Translations under genes and position numbers: made by a program
Source: Chlamydia sp. 04-14
GTDB lineage: Bacteria; Chlamydiota; Chlamydiia; Chlamydiales; Chlamydiaceae
Length of the DNA: 64,000 nucleotides
Reading direction: 5' to 3'
NCBI RefSeq assembly: GCF_036632095.1
Contig: NZ_JAPYKW010000002.1
Span: forward strand, 62,001 to 126,000
Shown here: piece by piece, positions 8,450 to 21,800 of the stretch
Position numbering within the stretch: the first letter of the stretch is position 1
Layout of the letters: each line of letters opens with the position of its first letter
The notes under the pieces: model-generated
The model's database searches: none
Told to the model about the DNA's origin: nothing
The model's input: only the letters and a program-made list of their open reading frames with translations

Positions 8450-11400
8450 TTAAAGTCATCCTCTTGATCTTCGTTTTCTTCATCGTCATCTTCTTCCTCT
8501 TCTTGTTCTTCATCATTCTCTTCTTCTTTATTATCGCTCACATTTCTTTTATATCTAAACCTCTCCCCTCCAGGAAAGACGATTACCTGTGAATTAGGTC
8601 TTAATCTGCGCTCTTCTTCTGTAGCAATTTCTGCAACTACATAAATTCTTTTCCTGGAATATTCGCTTTCATCGATCTTCTGCACTTTAAGAATAACATC
8701 TTTATCTAGATCGAGTAACATATCTCCAGGTTTGTCACTTTGAGCTTTCACGTGTTTATTTAAACCGAGCAAGGAGAAGTAAATGTTAAAACCTCCTCCA
8801 GGTTTGCGATCAAAAAGATCGTTTTGTGTTGTGATTAATGAGATCTTAATACTGCCTTTTGGCATTTTTACAAGTGTATACGTGCGCATATGAGAACGTA
8901 CCCATTGAGGAACTTGCACTCTGTAATAACCAATAGCGTATTCCAGCATGCTATCTGGAATTTTCCACTTAGGTTCTTTAGAAGATAAATGCATAGCCGA
9001 AGCTAGTAAATAGTTATCATAAGCTTTAGCGCGCTTAGAAGAGCCTTTAGTTCTATCGCGAAGATTCCATAACATGTAATCTGATAACGCATAGAACTGT
9101 TTGTCAACTCTAGGATCATAGTGTATGATTTGGTCATTAGTTGGGAATATTGTGCTTGCTCTAGAAACTATCCTTTCTTCGAATCTCTTGTCTCCAAACA
9201 TCATGGGGAAGTTAATTTCTAAATGACGCAACTCGGGACCAACAAATGTCAGAGCTGTTGCTGTAGATGTGGTAAGTTCTGTGTGGGGTGCTAAGATAAC
9301 AATGTCTTTGAAAATGTCCCAATTCTGTTTGAATTCTTTTAGTGTTAAGACAAACGCTTCATTCTTCCAACTACTTATTATTCGCGTTATGTAAAGGTCT
9401 CCACTTACGGGATCTAAATAATACGAACTTTTCAAGATTGTTGCTAAAGGAAGTCTATATTCCTTCATTGCATCAGAGAAAAAGAGCAGGGTCTTTTCTG
9501 GACCATTTTTGATCTTGTTAGCATCTATAGTATAAGTTAATACAGACAAGTTTAAAGACCAATATTGGCGAGGAATAGTCAAACGACGCTGTTCATCTTC
9601 TCCTAGCGGTAGAATATAGGAATACGAACAGTATTCTCTAACCATTGTGGCTAGGTTAAACGTCTCTTTCCCTAAAGTCAGCTCTAAGTGATCTCGGTAA
9701 CCTGGATCAATGAATTGATATGGATTTGAAGCCATCAAAGGTTTAGCTTCTTTTTCTAATGTTCTCTCAGAAATACCATCCAGATATCCATTAAAGAAGT
9801 TTTTAAATACAAAACGTATAGCTCCTACACCCTTTCCTTCGCGAACAAAGAAGAATTTTAAGATGAAATCTCTATTTTGTATGCTCACTAATTTTTGAGA
9901 GTACATCAAGTATCGCGATAATTCTTGTGTTTCAGAATGAATGCGATAACGATAGAAGTCTTCAAGCTCTAATGAAGTAGAGAAGATCTGAACCTCGTCA
10001 TACCACCTCCATGTGTTATGAGAGAATTTCGTTTTTGGTTTGATATCTGCTTTAAGATATTTAGATTCTAGTATGCTGTTAAATAGGATGTTTCCACTAC
10101 TTTTGTCGCTGCCTTGGAAATCAAGATATTTAATAGAATAGGCTGGTACTGTGATATCGAAGACTTTTAAGGACGCAAAGTTTCTAAACCTTGTCCATAT
10201 TTGATTCATCATAGCACCTTCAATATGCCCGGCATGGAGAGTTCCCCATATCTTCAGATTTATCCCGCCTTTATTTTCGATCCCAAGAATATGTTCTTTA
10301 GTCTTATTTACTTCACTTAACATCAAGGTAACTGTGTTGTTTAAACTCAGTATACCTTCTAATCTTTCTGGGACTAGGACGCTACTGTGATAAAGAACGT
10401 GGGTTTGTTCAGGATGTTGTTGGATTTTACGATGCCACTCCCCTAGAGTTGGTCGGACATACGAGTTAACTTCTATTACTGTTTTCCAAGGAGGATCTCC
10501 AGGATCCCAACTTAAAACCATAGGAACTGTATATCTTGGAGAAGAAACTTCCAGATCTATGGATGTCTTACTTGTCATTTTAGCCTTAATTAAACTTGGA
10601 ACAAGTAAGCCAAGATCAATTAATTGAGGAGCATCCCCGTCTTCTGCTAGTACAATTTCAGTGGATTTGGTTTTGATATTTGGTGGAGAAGATAGGAGAT
10701 AAGAAGCACCCACAGCACCTTCAACCACCGCCCCAAACTCATCTTGAGCTCGAATATCTAGCTCGGTATGTTTATCGGGTTTGTAAACAAAAAGCTTTTT
10801 GTTGTCATAATATGATACGCGACTGTGCTGCTGAACGATGGATACTTCAGGAGCAAACCACCAGAGGTATTTTTTCATCCACCGCACAATATTATCTACG
10901 AATCCAGGTTCTTCAGGATGTTTTAATGCCCAGGTAGACTGATCACATTTTGTAAAGCCTAAAGTAGTAGTGTTCGTACTATTCCCTGGGAGAGGTTTTT
11001 CTATAGCTTCAACTGTAATGCCATCAGAGAATTTGACTTTAAAATGACCTATCCAATGTTCATATGAACTGCTCTTATTTGCATTCTCAATATATATGCC
11101 GGTGCTGTTATCCCCATTGAGGCCTAATAAGTTTAGATTATTTCCTCCAGAATGTAGTTCAAATGAGCTCATGCCGAGTGTAAGATCGTGATCGGTAGAG
11201 TTCGAAGTAAGTACAATAGTAAGATTGTTATCTAATTTAGGGATGTAATACCAGTTTTTCCCTGCTCCAGAATATATAATTCCTCCTCCAGGGCTTACAT
11301 AGAATTTGGTATCACGATTTCCTGTTAAAGTATCTTGGCCTCCAGAAGAACCAATGACTGTAGAAATTCCTTTTTGTCGAATTTTTAAAATATCCGTACT

Positions 11401-14400
11401 TGTGCCATTAGGTCTTGTTAGAGGAACTGGTTGCTCTAATTGCGCTAGATTAAATTTGACACCCAGTGGAGGTGGAATGCCACGGAATGAAATTACATTT
11501 TCAACTCCCGGAGCCCCTGTAATATTGTAATAACCCGCTCCACCAATTTGAACAGTTATCCCTCCTTTGCCCCCTTTAATCGTGATTTTATAATCTTTAT
11601 ATTGTGAGGCGTATGCTATTCTCTCTGGAGAATCACTATCTAAAAGACGTACAGGAATAACAGTCGTTTGTGTATCTCCTGTTATTACCGTACTTTCTTC
11701 TTTTTTAGCTGTTAAGGGGGGTACATAATAACGAGATGTTGGGTCTAAGACAGCTTCTTTCCAAACTATTCTATTTGAGAGATAAACAACCTCAGTAGTT
11801 CCTTGATATGTAATTCCGTATCCAAGAATAATGGTGTTGTAGATGCCCGCGGGGATTTTAGGAACTTCAGAAGGCCAAAAGCTATTGGCATGTCCTCTTG
11901 CTAGGGCATAATATGGAGTAATACTAAATGCGTAACTTAACTTTTCTCTGACTTGTGAATCAGACCATCCTGGTTTATGTCCAATCCATCTATTTGCATT
12001 ATATGATCTATCTCCTGTAAGAGTAGGGGGATTTTTTCTTAGGTCTAAAACTATATTTCCCAAGACATGATTCCCAGAGAAGTCAAGCAATCCTCTTTCT
12101 GGGAAAGCGTTTACAATGTGTTCACTGCCTTCTTCTAGGAAGTGTTTATATTCATTCCAAGCGTTATGACGTTCTTCTGTCAAAGCAATGTTGCGAGCAA
12201 TTGATGCAGCTCCCATGCCAATAGCAGCAATAGGTCCTGCAGCTAACATTGCAGCAGGAGCAGCAACAGCAGATATTGTTAATGCTAAAGTAATAGTATC
12301 GAAAGCTATTTGAACACGTGCTGCCATCGTATCACTATGTGAAGAGGCGTGTTGTAGATCTTCTATACTAGTATAGAGACTCCAGACCCCAGCAACAGCT
12401 TCAAGAATAGGAAGCTCTAACATTTGTCCTAATCTAAAAAATGCTTTTCCTAAAGTTCCTCCAACTTTTGTAGAGGCTTTTATGAGTTTCTTAGATATGA
12501 GTGATTCTAATCGGAATCCATCAATCCCTTGATCTGTAATGAATTTCTTTCCTACACCTTGGATAACAGTTCCTAAGGTCATTTCAGCCATTTCTTTCCC
12601 ATCTAAAAATAAGTCAAAAAGAGCTTGAGCCTCACTACCTTTTCCTGCTTGTACCATGCGTGCGTATTGTATAATAGAGACTGCGGACATACCGAGCTCC
12701 ATATCCATAACGCCTGTACCAGCAAGATCATTTAACATTTTCCCTAGATCTTTAAATAATTTGACTAATCCATGACTCGGAATTTTGATTTTTTTTGTAG
12801 ATCCTCCATCCTTAAAATCAAAGGAGATCTCATCTCCATTGACATCCACATTGGTGACAGATATCTTATCTTTATCGCCAGCCGATGTGCCTTTAATGGC
12901 TTTTCCTATGTCCTCCATTATATTCCGTAACATGGAGCTCACTTGCTGTGCTTTGCTTTTAATCCCACTTATTAAAGCTGTGAGATCTCTAGGAGTTGCA
13001 ACAATTAATTTCCTACTGACCTCTTTTGTTCCATCTTCTATACCGTAATGATCTAAGATATATAGGATTGTAGAAGCAAGATCGGGATCTAAGACATGCC
13101 TAGAAAGAAAATCATGTAAAATATCCCCATCTAATTTTAATTTATCGAGATCTGCTTCAGAGGTCTTTTCATCGATCCTTTTATGATCAATAGTCCCCCC
13201 TATTCTATATAGGTCCGCCCAGGATATTCTTCTGCGGCCTATATGGACATCTCCCAGCCTTAGTATCATAAGATCAAGAGTTGTCATATGCTCAAGAGCT
13301 GAAAATCCTAGATCAGTAGAAGAAAACCAGGTGTTTTTTGCTTTTGTTGAATCTGTAGTGTAGAGTTTCAGCTGAGATGCTACACTTTTTTCAGGAGATA
13401 TCCCATAGCGATCTCTTACTTCTGTAGTTAGTTGTACTGAAGATTCTAAGAACAATAGAGCCTGTCGTAATGTTGGAAAATCACAATGTCCAAAGTTGGG
13501 ATCTGTGACTCTGTAAGCTTTACCTATTACTTGAACAACCATGGAATGGCTGGGAGTAGTTACTAATAGACTTGGCATACTTGTTTGTCTACCAAATGTC
13601 TGAACTAACTTATTAATGTCCCACGTATGTTCAGTTAGTATTCCTCCTGTCTTCAGATCTGCATTTCCATGATATTGCAACCAATCAATGTAGGCTTGAC
13701 TCTTCTCTAAAAACGTATTATCTGCATCTGATAGTCGTAGATGATCACGCTCTTTTATTTGAAATAGAGCACCCACTGTCAGAAGATTTCTTGTGATGAA
13801 AGTATAGTCAATGAAATTTTCAGCTGACATATAGAGCATAGAGAGACCCATACAACGCCCTTCTAATTGATATAGAAACGTTTGTGGGTGTATGTGAGCA
13901 ATCTCAGAACCGAATGCGTGTGCTAAACCCTCCCATTTAGGGATCATCTCTCTAGAGAAATCTGGCCAAGAAAATAAAGAATATTTTGCTCGCTCTACGG
14001 CATTTTGTATCGTCGGTACATCAGGAGGAGTGGAGAAAAGATCTTTACTAGCCCCTACTCCGCGATAATCATACGGATTAATCGCGGTTGGATTTTGCAT
14101 TGCAGTTGCTAAGGGACGACCGAAATTTGCCTCTCTTTGAAAGATATCACTAGCTCCAGGTAAAATGCTGGATAGTAGATGGCCTGATGCTTGTGCAAAA
14201 TTTTCTGTCTTAGAAAGAGTTTGATGAATTTCAGTTAAGGAGAGATATTTCTTATCCTTTGCAAGCTTGACGAGCTCTTGAATACGATCGTTGTCAATAA
14301 AACAATAGACACCTTTATCTTCAAGAAATTTTTTTGCTGACTCTAAATTCAAGGAACCATCATGAATGCTTAGATGTAGTTCATAAAGACTATCGAAATA

Positions 14401-17400
14401 GTTTGCCATGGTATAGCCTGTTGGATTGAATATACCTGGTATGGTACTCGTCATAATACGATTGGATTCCACACCATTGTCCATACCATACTGCATTCCT
14501 AAAGCAGAGACGTACGCATCTACAGGAGGAGTTAGTAGATCAGGGATATGAGATGATTTTAATTTTTCCCTTAATGCTTCTGGTACCTGTTCTAAAGCTG
14601 CTTTTGCTTCTTGGCTATCTGGATTGAGAGCTAGGTAATCATATACTTTGTCGAGATTGTCATGCATATTCTCATAATCAGCATCTAGTGTTGTTTGCAT
14701 CATCTGTACTAGGTGCTTGGAAGGAGAAGGGAAAACACTTTCTGAAGAAAAGATTCCGGAAACACCTGAATTAGCAACCATGAATCTATAAAGATCAATT
14801 AAATCACTAAAAGAATAACCGTCTCTATGCATGCGTGAAAATAAATGTTCATCGGATAGAAAATGATCCAAATCCTGTAAAACTACACGTTCACTTGCCT
14901 CAAATTTCTTAACAATATCTTCTAATTTTTTCTTTGGATCAGTGACACGTTTTTGTAGTGTCTCATCATAGAGTTTCTCATACCATTTTTCTGTACTCTC
15001 TTGCTCTTGCTTATCCAGACCACTACCTCGAGCCATTTCTTTCATTTTATCAAGGATTGCTTTTTTTCTATCGTCATCTGATAGTGTCAACCAACGATCT
15101 ATTAGATTTTCTAACTTTTTAAATAACTGTCCTGATGAGACATGCTCTTCAATTTCATTGACCTTTGCTTGAAGATTGCGATCCTCTGCTATTTTACTTG
15201 TGATTTCTAGGAATTTATCAGTTTCTTCAGGCGTAAGAAAATCTAAGCTCTCCTTAGAACTAAGTTCGGAATATTTTGTTAAAAGCTCCATCTCTGTTAT
15301 AGAAAAGGGTGATGGGCTTATAGAATCAATGAGATTGCCTATCTCTAATTGTCTTTCAGCTACGGACAGCATATCTTTTAAAAACATCGATAGATCACTT
15401 GATGAGCTATGCCATATAGTAATTCCTGTCTGCGAATTGCTATTTAGATATAATTTAATGGCTTTTTCTAGATCTTCTTCAAAATGTTGATGTGGATTTG
15501 GGAAATAGTTAACTTGATTGGAAACTGGAAGTTTAACATCACGAATCAGCTGCGCAAGTTGTAGCTGTAAAGAAAACATAGATGCTTGTGCTATAACATC
15601 ATCTTTTATTTCCATCTTGAAGGCATAGATCTCACGATCCAATTCAGACATTCTTACAATATCTATGTTGCGTTCAGTAATGAGGTGATTAAATCTTTCT
15701 AATAACCCTCCAGGTAGATTGTCTTTTGATTTTTGCAACCATAATTTAGTGAATTCAGCTTGATCAACTTTAGTGCGTTCCACTCCTTTAGGAGTTTCTA
15801 CACGCAATTTTGAAGGATCAGAAAAAAGTAACTCACCCGCACATGGCCGTTTAATATTACACCAGGTACTCTCATCGCCGGGGGTTACATCATTAGATCC
15901 TATGGATAGAGGGTTTGTCCAATCATACGTAGTCTCTCCTTCTGGAGTTGTAATCTGTTTATAAGAACCTAAATAGGCATCATCCCCTAATTTGTTTCCA
16001 TCTTTAGTCAGAAATGCTTTCCCCATAGGACCAAGCCCTTTAAAGTACTTGATCATTTCATTTCTGATTAAACCAGGACCTGTAATTCCTAATGTACTTA
16101 CGGCTCCAGGAATAATTGAATCTTGTCTAAAGTCGTAGAACAGACTCTTCCCAAGATAATCTTTAACTAAATGGCCTCCTACCATTTCATCACGGTCTAA
16201 ATGTGTCAAATCCTCTAGAGTGTTAAAAAAATCCCCGCTAAGAACGTTTTCTCTTAAATGTCTTAATTCGGCATAGGCTTGCCACTGGCCCCTAATAACA
16301 CCATCAACTAAGGCGCTGCCTTTATGTGACATCATCAAACCATTCAGTCCACGAACATGCCATCCTGTGGCCCATTTATGGTATCTTCGTAAAATAGGCA
16401 TCGTGTCTCGGACTATATCAGGAGCCATTCTTTGAAAGAGACTTTTCTTAGGTTTGCCTTGACCACCATCCCCGCTTTTATGTATCTCTTGAAATTGACC
16501 GATTAACTCAGTGACTTTTTTCTTATCGTCATCTGTAAGTTCGGATGTATCGATTTCCTTGGTGATTTGTTCTAAAGTAACTGTAGTTTCGCCGTTTGCT
16601 ATTTTTAATGCTGCATCGGAGAGAACACGCCTAACTTGTAAGTTTTCAAAGAATCTATTCCCACCCTTCTCAAAAATAGCATTAGTAACTTCCTGAGAAT
16701 ATGTAGGCATTATGTCTAGATCGGTATAAATCCCTCCGTGTTCTTCAAGCATGAACATTCTGATCTGATCTGATGCGGCAGCATAATTCCACCGTAATAA
16801 CATCTCCGTCTCGTAATTATAGAGATGGGTTCTGTCTTTCATTCTAACTAGTTCTTTTACGTCTTTAATTTTAACTCTTTCCGATCCCAAATCTTCGTTA
16901 ACTTTTTTAACGATATCTTCGATTTTCTTTTTATTAGTCCCTATAGTCTTCTTATACTGTTCAATCTCCTCTTTAGGGAGTTTAATGGTTTTCTCAAGAT
17001 ACTCTATGCGTATATCGTCAGTAATTTTATCGACGCCTTTAAGCATACAAAAATTGAAGAACCCGTCTTGAGAAACAATTATATTTCTTAAAAATAACGC
17101 GTTGAAATGATCCTTAACGTAATCATTTAAATTATTATAATCTTCATAGATTCTGGATAAGTCATCATAATATTTTTGTTTTAGATCATCATCCTGGGTG
17201 GAATCGTACTTCTTTTTTAACTCGTCGAAATATTTAACAAAATTTTTTACATCCTCTCTTGTTTCTGTCCTTAAATCGTTGATAGACGCATCAAAAGCTA
17301 TTTTCTTCAAAGTAGATGAAAATTTCGCAGCACCGTAGGCAGTTTCATCTACCCAGAAATAGAAATCGAAGTCGGTATAGGTCTGTAGAAATACCTTGAT

Positions 17401-17508
17401 ATAAGTCCCGGTATCATCCGGTGGAGCACCAGCAATCCAGATACCATGTAAATGCTTATCTACAGAAACACGGTGAGATAAAAACTCCGTTTTAATAGTA
17501 TTCATCAC
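8446..17508 (-). CDS. Giant cytotoxin/adherence factor 1, main body (frameshifted from its N terminus)
   Basis: LifA/Efa-1 and large clostridial toxin relative, 3020 aa from the first possible start, a GTG. In frame upstream the sequence stays open to the poly-G tract at 18023-18037, so the real gene runs from 18523 and is interrupted by a frameshift; the restored product would be about 3358 aa. Domains in order (body numbering): glycosyltransferase with [11 protein letters not shown] near residue 22 and the DXD motif in [11 protein letters not shown] (DLD 263-265); a C58 protease with Cys1219 in EGRCMGL, the His in PSHSMVV and the Asp in VTDPNFG; a hydrophobic region around 1600-1775 like the clostridial toxin translocation region; and a long C-terminal part. 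The last 32 residues are very acidic, unlike toxin 2. Homologues modify host GTPases or actin; the target here is unknown. Confidence 0.9.
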   Translation of the reverse strand: MMNTIKTEFLSHRVSVDKHLHGIWIAGAPPDDTGTYIKVFLQTYTDFDFYFWVDETAYGAAKFSSTLKKIAFDASINDLRTETREDVKNFVKYFDELKKKYDSTQDDDLKQKYYDDLSRIYEDYNNLNDYVKDHFNALFLRNIIVSQDGFFNFCMLKGVDKITDDIRIEYLEKTIKLPKEEIEQYKKTIGTNKKKIEDIVKKVNEDLGSERVKIKDVKELVRMKDRTHLYNYETEMLLRWNYAAASDQIRMFMLEEHGGIYTDLDIMPTYSQEVTNAIFEKGGNRFFENLQVRRVLSDAALKIANGETTVTLEQITKEIDTSELTDDDKKKVTELIGQFQEIHKSGDGGQGKPKKSLFQRMAPDIVRDTMPILRRYHKWATGWHVRGLNGLMMSHKGSALVDGVIRGQWQAYAELRHLRENVLSGDFFNTLEDLTHLDRDEMVGGHLVKDYLGKSLFYDFRQDSIIPGAVSTLGITGPGLIRNEMIKYFKGLGPMGKAFLTKDGNKLGDDAYLGSYKQITTPEGETTYDWTNPLSIGSNDVTPGDESTWCNIKRPCAGELLFSDPSKLRVETPKGVERTKVDQAEFTKLWLQKSKDNLPGGLLERFNHLITERNIDIVRMSELDREIYAFKMEIKDDVIAQASMFSLQLQLAQLIRDVKLPVSNQVNYFPNPHQHFEEDLEKAIKLYLNSNSQTGITIWHSSSSDLSMFLKDMLSVAERQLEIGNLIDSISPSPFSITEMELLTKYSELSSKESLDFLTPEETDKFLEITSKIAEDRNLQAKVNEIEEHVSSGQLFKKLENLIDRWLTLSDDDRKKAILDKMKEMARGSGLDKQEQESTEKWYEKLYDETLQKRVTDPKKKLEDIVKKFEASERVVLQDLDHFLSDEHLFSRMHRDGYSFSDLIDLYRFMVANSGVSGIFSSESVFPSPSKHLVQMMQTTLDADYENMHDNLDKVYDYLALNPDSQEAKAALEQVPEALREKLKSSHIPDLLTPPVDAYVSALGMQYGMDNGVESNRIMTSTIPGIFNPTGYTMANYFDSLYELHLSIHDGSLNLESAKKFLEDKGVYCFIDNDRIQELVKLAKDKKYLSLTEIHQTLSKTENFAQASGHLLSSILPGASDIFQREANFGRPLATAMQNPTAINPYDYRGVGASKDLFSTPPDVPTIQNAVERAKYSLFSWPDFSREMIPKWEGLAHAFGSEIAHIHPQTFLYQLEGRCMGLSMLYMSAENFIDYTFITRNLLTVGALFQIKERDHLRLSDADNTFLEKSQAYIDWLQYHGNADLKTGGILTEHTWDINKLVQTFGRQTSMPSLLVTTPSHSMVVQVIGKAYRVTDPNFGHCDFPTLRQALLFLESSVQLTTEVRDRYGISPEKSVASQLKLYTTDSTKAKNTWFSSTDLGFSALEHMTTLDLMILRLGDVHIGRRRISWADLYRIGGTIDHKRIDEKTSEADLDKLKLDGDILHDFLSRHVLDPDLASTILYILDHYGIEDGTKEVSRKLIVATPRDLTALISGIKSKAQQVSSMLRNIMEDIGKAIKGTSAGDKDKISVTNVDVNGDEISFDFKDGGSTKKIKIPSHGLVKLFKDLGKMLNDLAGTGVMDMELGMSAVSIIQYARMVQAGKGSEAQALFDLFLDGKEMAEMTLGTVIQGVGKKFITDQGIDGFRLESLISKKLIKASTKVGGTLGKAFFRLGQMLELPILEAVAGVWSLYTSIEDLQHASSHSDTMAARVQIAFDTITLALTISAVAAPAAMLAAGPIAAIGMGAASIARNIALTEERHNAWNEYKHFLEEGSEHIVNAFPERGLLDFSGNHVLGNIVLDLRKNPPTLTGDRSYNANRWIGHKPGWSDSQVREKLSYAFSITPYYALARGHANSFWPSEVPKIPAGIYNTIILGYGITYQGTTEVVYLSNRIVWKEAVLDPTSRYYVPPLTAKKEESTVITGDTQTTVIPVRLLDSDSPERIAYASQYKDYKITIKGGKGGITVQIGGAGYYNITGAPGVENVISFRGIPPPLGVKFNLAQLEQPVPLTRPNGTSTDILKIRQKGISTVIGSSGGQDTLTGNRDTKFYVSPGGGIIYSGAGKNWYYIPKLDNNLTIVLTSNSTDHDLTLGMSSFELHSGGNNLNLLGLNGDNSTGIYIENANKSSSYEHWIGHFKVKFSDGITVEAIEKPLPGNSTNTTTLGFTKCDQSTWALKHPEEPGFVDNIVRWMKKYLWWFAPEVSIVQQHSRVSYYDNKKLFVYKPDKHTELDIRAQDEFGAVVEGAVGASYLLSSPPNIKTKSTEIVLAEDGDAPQLIDLGLLVPSLIKAKMTSKTSIDLEVSSPRYTVPMVLSWDPGDPPWKTVIEVNSYVRPTLGEWHRKIQQHPEQTHVLYHSSVLVPERLEGILSLNNTVTLMLSEVNKTKEHILGIENKGGINLKIWGTLHAGHIEGAMMNQIWTRFRNFASLKVFDITVPAYSIKYLDFQGSDKSSGNILFNSILESKYLKADIKPKTKFSHNTWRWYDEVQIFSTSLELEDFYRYRIHSETQELSRYLMYSQKLVSIQNRDFILKFFFVREGKGVGAIRFVFKNFFNGYLDGISERTLEKEAKPLMASNPYQFIDPGYRDHLELTLGKETFNLATMVREYCSYSYILPLGEDEQRRLTIPRQYWSLNLSVLTYTIDANKIKNGPEKTLLFFSDAMKEYRLPLATILKSSYYLDPVSGDLYITRIISSWKNEAFVLTLKEFKQNWDIFKDIVILAPHTELTTSTATALTFVGPELRHLEINFPMMFGDKRFEERIVSRASTIFPTNDQIIHYDPRVDKQFYALSDYMLWNLRDRTKGSSKRAKAYDNYLLASAMHLSSKEPKWKIPDSMLEYAIGYYRVQVPQWVRSHMRTYTLVKMPKGSIKISLITTQNDLFDRKPGGGFNIYFSLLGLNKHVKAQSDKPGDMLLDLDKDVILKVQKIDESEYSRKRIYVVAEIATEEERRLRPNSQVIVFPGGERFRYKRNVSDNKEEENDEEQEEEEDDDEENEDQEDDFN

Positions 17509-18019
17509 CTGTTCTGCAATCGGTTTTTTAGATATTTTTGCTCTTTTTTGAATTGTTTCTAGAAAAGTAGATTGTTTAACTAAGAGGTCCTGACCTTTTC
17601 TTGAGTTTTTCGTTTGTAAATCATTATAGCGGCCTATAGCTTTCTTTAGGTTGTTGAGTGGTGTTTGGCATATTTTTATTTGGTCAGGAGTCAGCTGTAA
17701 TCGATCCGCGATATTCTCAGGTGTAAGATCGTATTTCTGAGTAGCCGATCCTTCCGCACCATCTTCTAAACCACGTTTCCTTCTGGAAAGAGAGTGCTGA
17801 TCCTTGTTTATCTTCTGAACGGGAGTTGTTGTTTCTTTTTTTATGAGGGCGCTACTAGCTTCTCCGATAGATTGCTCTAAAGATGTAGAACTTTCCTGAA
17901 CAAAGGAAGTGGAATTAGGAATATGCGTAGGAGAATATCTCTCAGGAGTCTTTGTAGGTTTCGTAGATTGAGACGAAGCTCTAACAAGCTTAGCCAGAAT
18001 CTTTTTCTTTTTCGAGGAA

Positions 18020-18523
18020 CTACCCCCCCCCCCCCCCGATATGAGGCTGAGCTAAAGAAGTAGAGTTCTCAGAAATAGAAGAGTTAGTAGTGCGCTTAGA
18101 GACATGTGTCGAAGAAGTCTCCGTATGATTCGCCGGCGGTGGAAGAACCGTAGGTTTTGTGATTTTTGCTGGTAATATTTTTGTGGGGAAAACATGCGCA
18201 ACAAGTTGAGCCAAATTATATAAGAAAGATGTTTTCCAATTTCCTGTATGATTTGCTGGCGATGCTGTGGGTACTGTAGTATTTGAATTCGTTAAATTAT
18301 AAAACTCTTCTTGTAACTTTTTCCCTAATTCAACAACGGCCTCTGTGGAATTATTCTGGTTTACAGCTTCATCATAAAGAGAAAGTCTCTCGTCTAAGGA
18401 AGCAGCAGCAGCAGTTGTTTCATTGAGATAGGAAGAATTCGATGTGGAAGTAGAGGGTGCTGTGTAGTTGGATTGCGATGCGGGCGTGGATGTGGAAGGA
18501 GTTGTTTTTTCAGGAAGCGTCAT
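18020..18523 (-). CDS. N-terminal fragment of cytotoxin 1 (ends at the poly-G frameshift)
   Basis: Encodes 167 aa that match the first 165 or so residues of toxin 2: MTLPEKTTP start, Ser/Thr/Asn-rich stretch, [36 protein letters not shown] and [10 protein letters not shown]. It ends in HIGGGGG followed at once by a TAG stop, because the G15 tract (18023-18037) puts the ribosome in the wrong frame. In toxin 2 the tract is G11 and reads through. With G14 this frame would join the body at 8446-17508. It is the 5' end of the toxin gene in an OFF state, not an independent gene. Confidence 0.85.
   Translation of the reverse strand: MTLPEKTTPSTSTPASQSNYTAPSTSTSNSSYLNETTAAAASLDERLSLYDEAVNQNNSTEAVVELGKKLQEEFYNLTNSNTTVPTASPANHTGNWKTSFLYNLAQLVAHVFPTKILPAKITKPTVLPPPANHTETSSTHVSKRTTNSSISENSTSLAQPHIGGGGG
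18023..18037 (-). repeat. Poly-G(15) phase-variation tract in cytotoxin 1
   Basis: Fifteen consecutive C on the given strand, read as G in the toxin gene. Toxin 1 needs a length of 3n+2 (11, 14, 17) to stay in frame; at 15 the next codon is TAG. I checked that the sequence between the tract and 17508 is open in the body's frame and homologous to toxin 2. Confidence 0.9.
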
Positions 18524-18618
18524 AGTCCAACTGCGCAGGATTTATTTTTTAATCCCCCACTTCAAAAGCTTTATTATAAAATAGATAGAGTCTTTTCCCA
18601 TAAAAATTTGGGAGGTCT

Positions 18619-18646
18619 ATTATATGAAATTAAAAGATTACTGCAA
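18619..18646 (-). promoter_or_regulatory. Probable sigma-66 promoter of cytotoxin 1
   Basis: On the minus strand TTGCAG (18641-18646) is followed after 16 bases by TATAAT (18619-18624), about 95 bases before the ATG at 18523. The same arrangement at the matching place upstream of toxin 2 supports it. Confidence 0.6.
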
Positions 18647-18689
18647 CCATACTTGTCCTATTAAGGATAGAAAAAATTGCCCACGCTTC

Positions 18690-18828
18690 TGAATCTAGTT
18701 CTAAAAAATAAAAAATCGTAAAACATTGATGTTTATTTTCTTAGATTTTTCAGACGCTCTTTAGGAGGAATTTTTGTTCTTTGATTCTTCGGATAAGAAT
18801 CCTTTGAGGAAGGGAATTAGAAGATTTG
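18690..18828 (+). pseudogene. Decayed 3' fragment of a DUF648-like gene
   Basis: This stretch matches the 3' part of the intact gene at 7550-8449. Conceptually translated, it reads LDFSDAL, stop, EEFLFFDSSDKNPLRKG against [25 protein letters not shown] of the intact gene, with the Trp codon replaced by TAG. The upstream 45 bases also align by eye but more weakly. It lies convergent to toxin 2, exactly as the intact gene lies to toxin 1. It is therefore a leftover of a segmental duplication of toxin plus neighbour. Confidence 0.75.
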
Positions 18829-18853
18829 CGTATTCTTATAGACTAGAACTACT

Positions 18854-21800
18854 TTATTTTTTGTTTTTCAGAGTTCTTTTAAATCTGAATTTTTCTCCTT
18901 GAGGGAGGATAACGACATCTGTATCAGATTGGAGTTTGAGAGCTTCTTCTGTGGCTATTTCCGCAACTACATAGATCCTTCTTCTGGAATATTCGCTCTC
19001 GTCGATTTTTTTCACTTTAAGAACTACATCTTGATCTAGATCAAGAAGCATATCTCCAGGTTTATTAGTATGAGTTTTCACGTGTTTGTTTAAGCCAAGT
19101 ATGGTGAAGTAGATATTGTAACCGGATCCAGGTCGACGATCAAAAAGATCATTTTGTGTCGTGATTAACGAAATTGTAATACTACCCTTCGGCATTTTTA
19201 CCATTGTATTTACGCGCATTTGAGAACGTACCCAGTGTGATACATATACTCTATAATAACCAAAAGCATATTCCAGCATATTCTCGGGGATTTGCCATTT
19301 AGGATCTCGAGAATATAAGTGCATAGCAGACTCTAATAAATAGCTGTCATAGGCTTTAGTGCGCTTAGAAGGGCCTTTAGTTCTATCTTTGAGATTCGAT
19401 AGCATATAATCTCGCAGTAGATAAAACTGCTGGTCAACTCTAGGATCGTAATGTACGATCTGATCATTAGTTGGGAATATGACACCTGCTCGAGAAACTA
19501 TCCTTTCTTGTATTTTTACTTCTGCGATCGTCTTAGGGAAATTAATTTCTAAATGACGTAGCTCGGGACCAATAAATGTGACAGCAGTTCCACTAGATGA
19601 GATAAGCCCTTTATGCTCTGCGGATACAATGATATTTTTAAAGGCTGTCCAATCCCATTTAAATCCTTTTAACTTCAGAACAAATGCTTGGTTTTGTAAT
19701 TGATCTGAGAGAATGCGTGTTATATAAAGATCACCGCTTACAGGATCCAAATAATAAGAGCTTTCTAAGATCGTTGATGAAGGAAGTCGGTATTCTTTCA
19801 TTGCTTGATCAAGGAAAAGCAGTTTATTTTCTGGAGCATTTTTCATCTGTTTAGGATCTATAGTGTAAGTTAAAACAACTAGATCCAAAGATCGATATTT
19901 TTTAGGAAGTATCAAACGATGATCTGTTTTATCTTGCTCTAGAGATAAAATGCGCGAACGAGAACAGAATTCTTTAATCAATGTCATTAAGTTAAATGTC
20001 TCTTCCCCTAGTGTCAGCTCTAAGTAATTCCAATAACTTCGATCAATGAATTGATGTGGATTCGAAGCCATCCAAGGTTTAACTTCTCTTTCTAATGTTC
20101 TTTCGGAAATGTCATCCAGGTATGTGTTAAAGAAGTTTTTGTATACTAAGCGCATAGATCCTATACCCTTTCCTTCTCGGATATAGAAGAATTTTAAGAT
20201 AAGATCCCTATTGTTTATGTTGACTAAATCCTGGGCATACATGATCTGTCGTGCTAACGCAAATGTTTCAGAGGCTATGCGATAGCGATTGAAATCTTCA
20301 AGATTTAGTGAAGTATAGTAGATTTGAATTTCATCGTAGAACTTCCATGTATTATGAGAGAATGTCGTTTTTGGTTTGGTATCTGCTTTAAGGAATCCAG
20401 ATTCCACCGTACTATAGAATAAGACATTCCCCCCGCTTTGATCACTACCTCGGAAATCAATGTATTCAATAGTGTGGGCGGGTACTTTAACAGAGAACTT
20501 CTTCATTGATTTGAGATAATCAAGCATCGTCCACTTTAGATCCGTCATAACCTCTTCGATATGCCCAGCATAGAGTGTTCCCTGTATTGTTAGATCTACG
20601 TCTCCCCTATTTTCTACACCAAGAACATGTTCTTTACTTTTCTGCATCTCACTCAACATTAAAGTAACAGCGTTATTTAGGCTCATTATCCCTTCTAACC
20701 TTTCTGGGACTAAGGCGCTATTGTGATAGAGGACATGCTCTTTTTCAGGATCTTCTCTTAATTGATCATACCAGCTACCCAAAGTAGGTCGAACATTCGA
20801 GCTAATGTCTATTACCGTTTCCCACGGAGGATCTCCAGGATCCCAACTTAAAACCATAGGAATGGTATATCGTAGAGAAGAAACCGTAAGATTTATACTT
20901 GAGCTCTCTTCCGTGCCGTTTGTCATTTTCCCTTCAATTAAACTGGGAACAATTGTACTAAGGTCAAGAAATTGAGGAGCATCCCCGTCTTCTGCTAATA
21001 TAATTTCAATAGATTCAGTTTTGATATTTGGTGCAGAAGATAAGAGATAAGAAACACCCACGGCACCTTCAACTACTGTTTGAAACTCATCTTGAGCTCG
21101 AATATCTAGTTCGGTATGTTCGTCGGGTTTGTAAACAAAAAGCTTCCTATCGTCATAATAAGATACACGGCTGTGTTTTTGAATAATGGATACTTCAGGA
21201 GCAAACCACCAGAGATATTTTCTCATCCACCGTACAATATTATCTACGAATCCAGGTTCTTCAGGATGTTTTAATGCCCAGGTAGACTGATCACATTTTG
21301 TAAATCCTAAAGTAGTAGTGTTCGTATTATTCCCTGGAATAGGTTTTTCTATAGCTTCAGCTGTAATACCGTCAGAGAATTTGACTTTAAAGTGGCCTAC
21401 CCAACAGTCATACGAGCTACTCTTGTTTGCATTCTCGATATATATGCCTGTGCTATTATCTCCGTCGAGACCTACTAAATTTAAATTGCCCCCCTCTGAA
21501 TGTAATTCAAAGGAATTCATACCGAGTGTAAGATCATGATCGGTAGAGTTTGGGGTAAGTACAATAGTAAGGTTACTATCTAACTTAGGGATGTAATACC
21601 AGTTTTTCCCTGCTCCAGAATATATAACTCCTCCTCCAGGGCTTACATAGAATTTGGTGTCACGATTTCCTGTTAAAGTATCTTGGCCTCCAGAAGAACC
21701 GATGATTGTAGTAATTCCTGTTTGTCGAATCTTTAAGATATCTATATGAGTACCGTTAGGTCTCATTATAGGAACGTCTTGTAATAGTTGTGAGAGATTG

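Noticed and set aside
18473..18664. Plus-strand open frame opposite the toxin 1 start
   Set aside because: It is antisense to the toxin N terminus and its promoter, with no ribosome-binding site and unusual Cys/Arg composition; a shadow frame.
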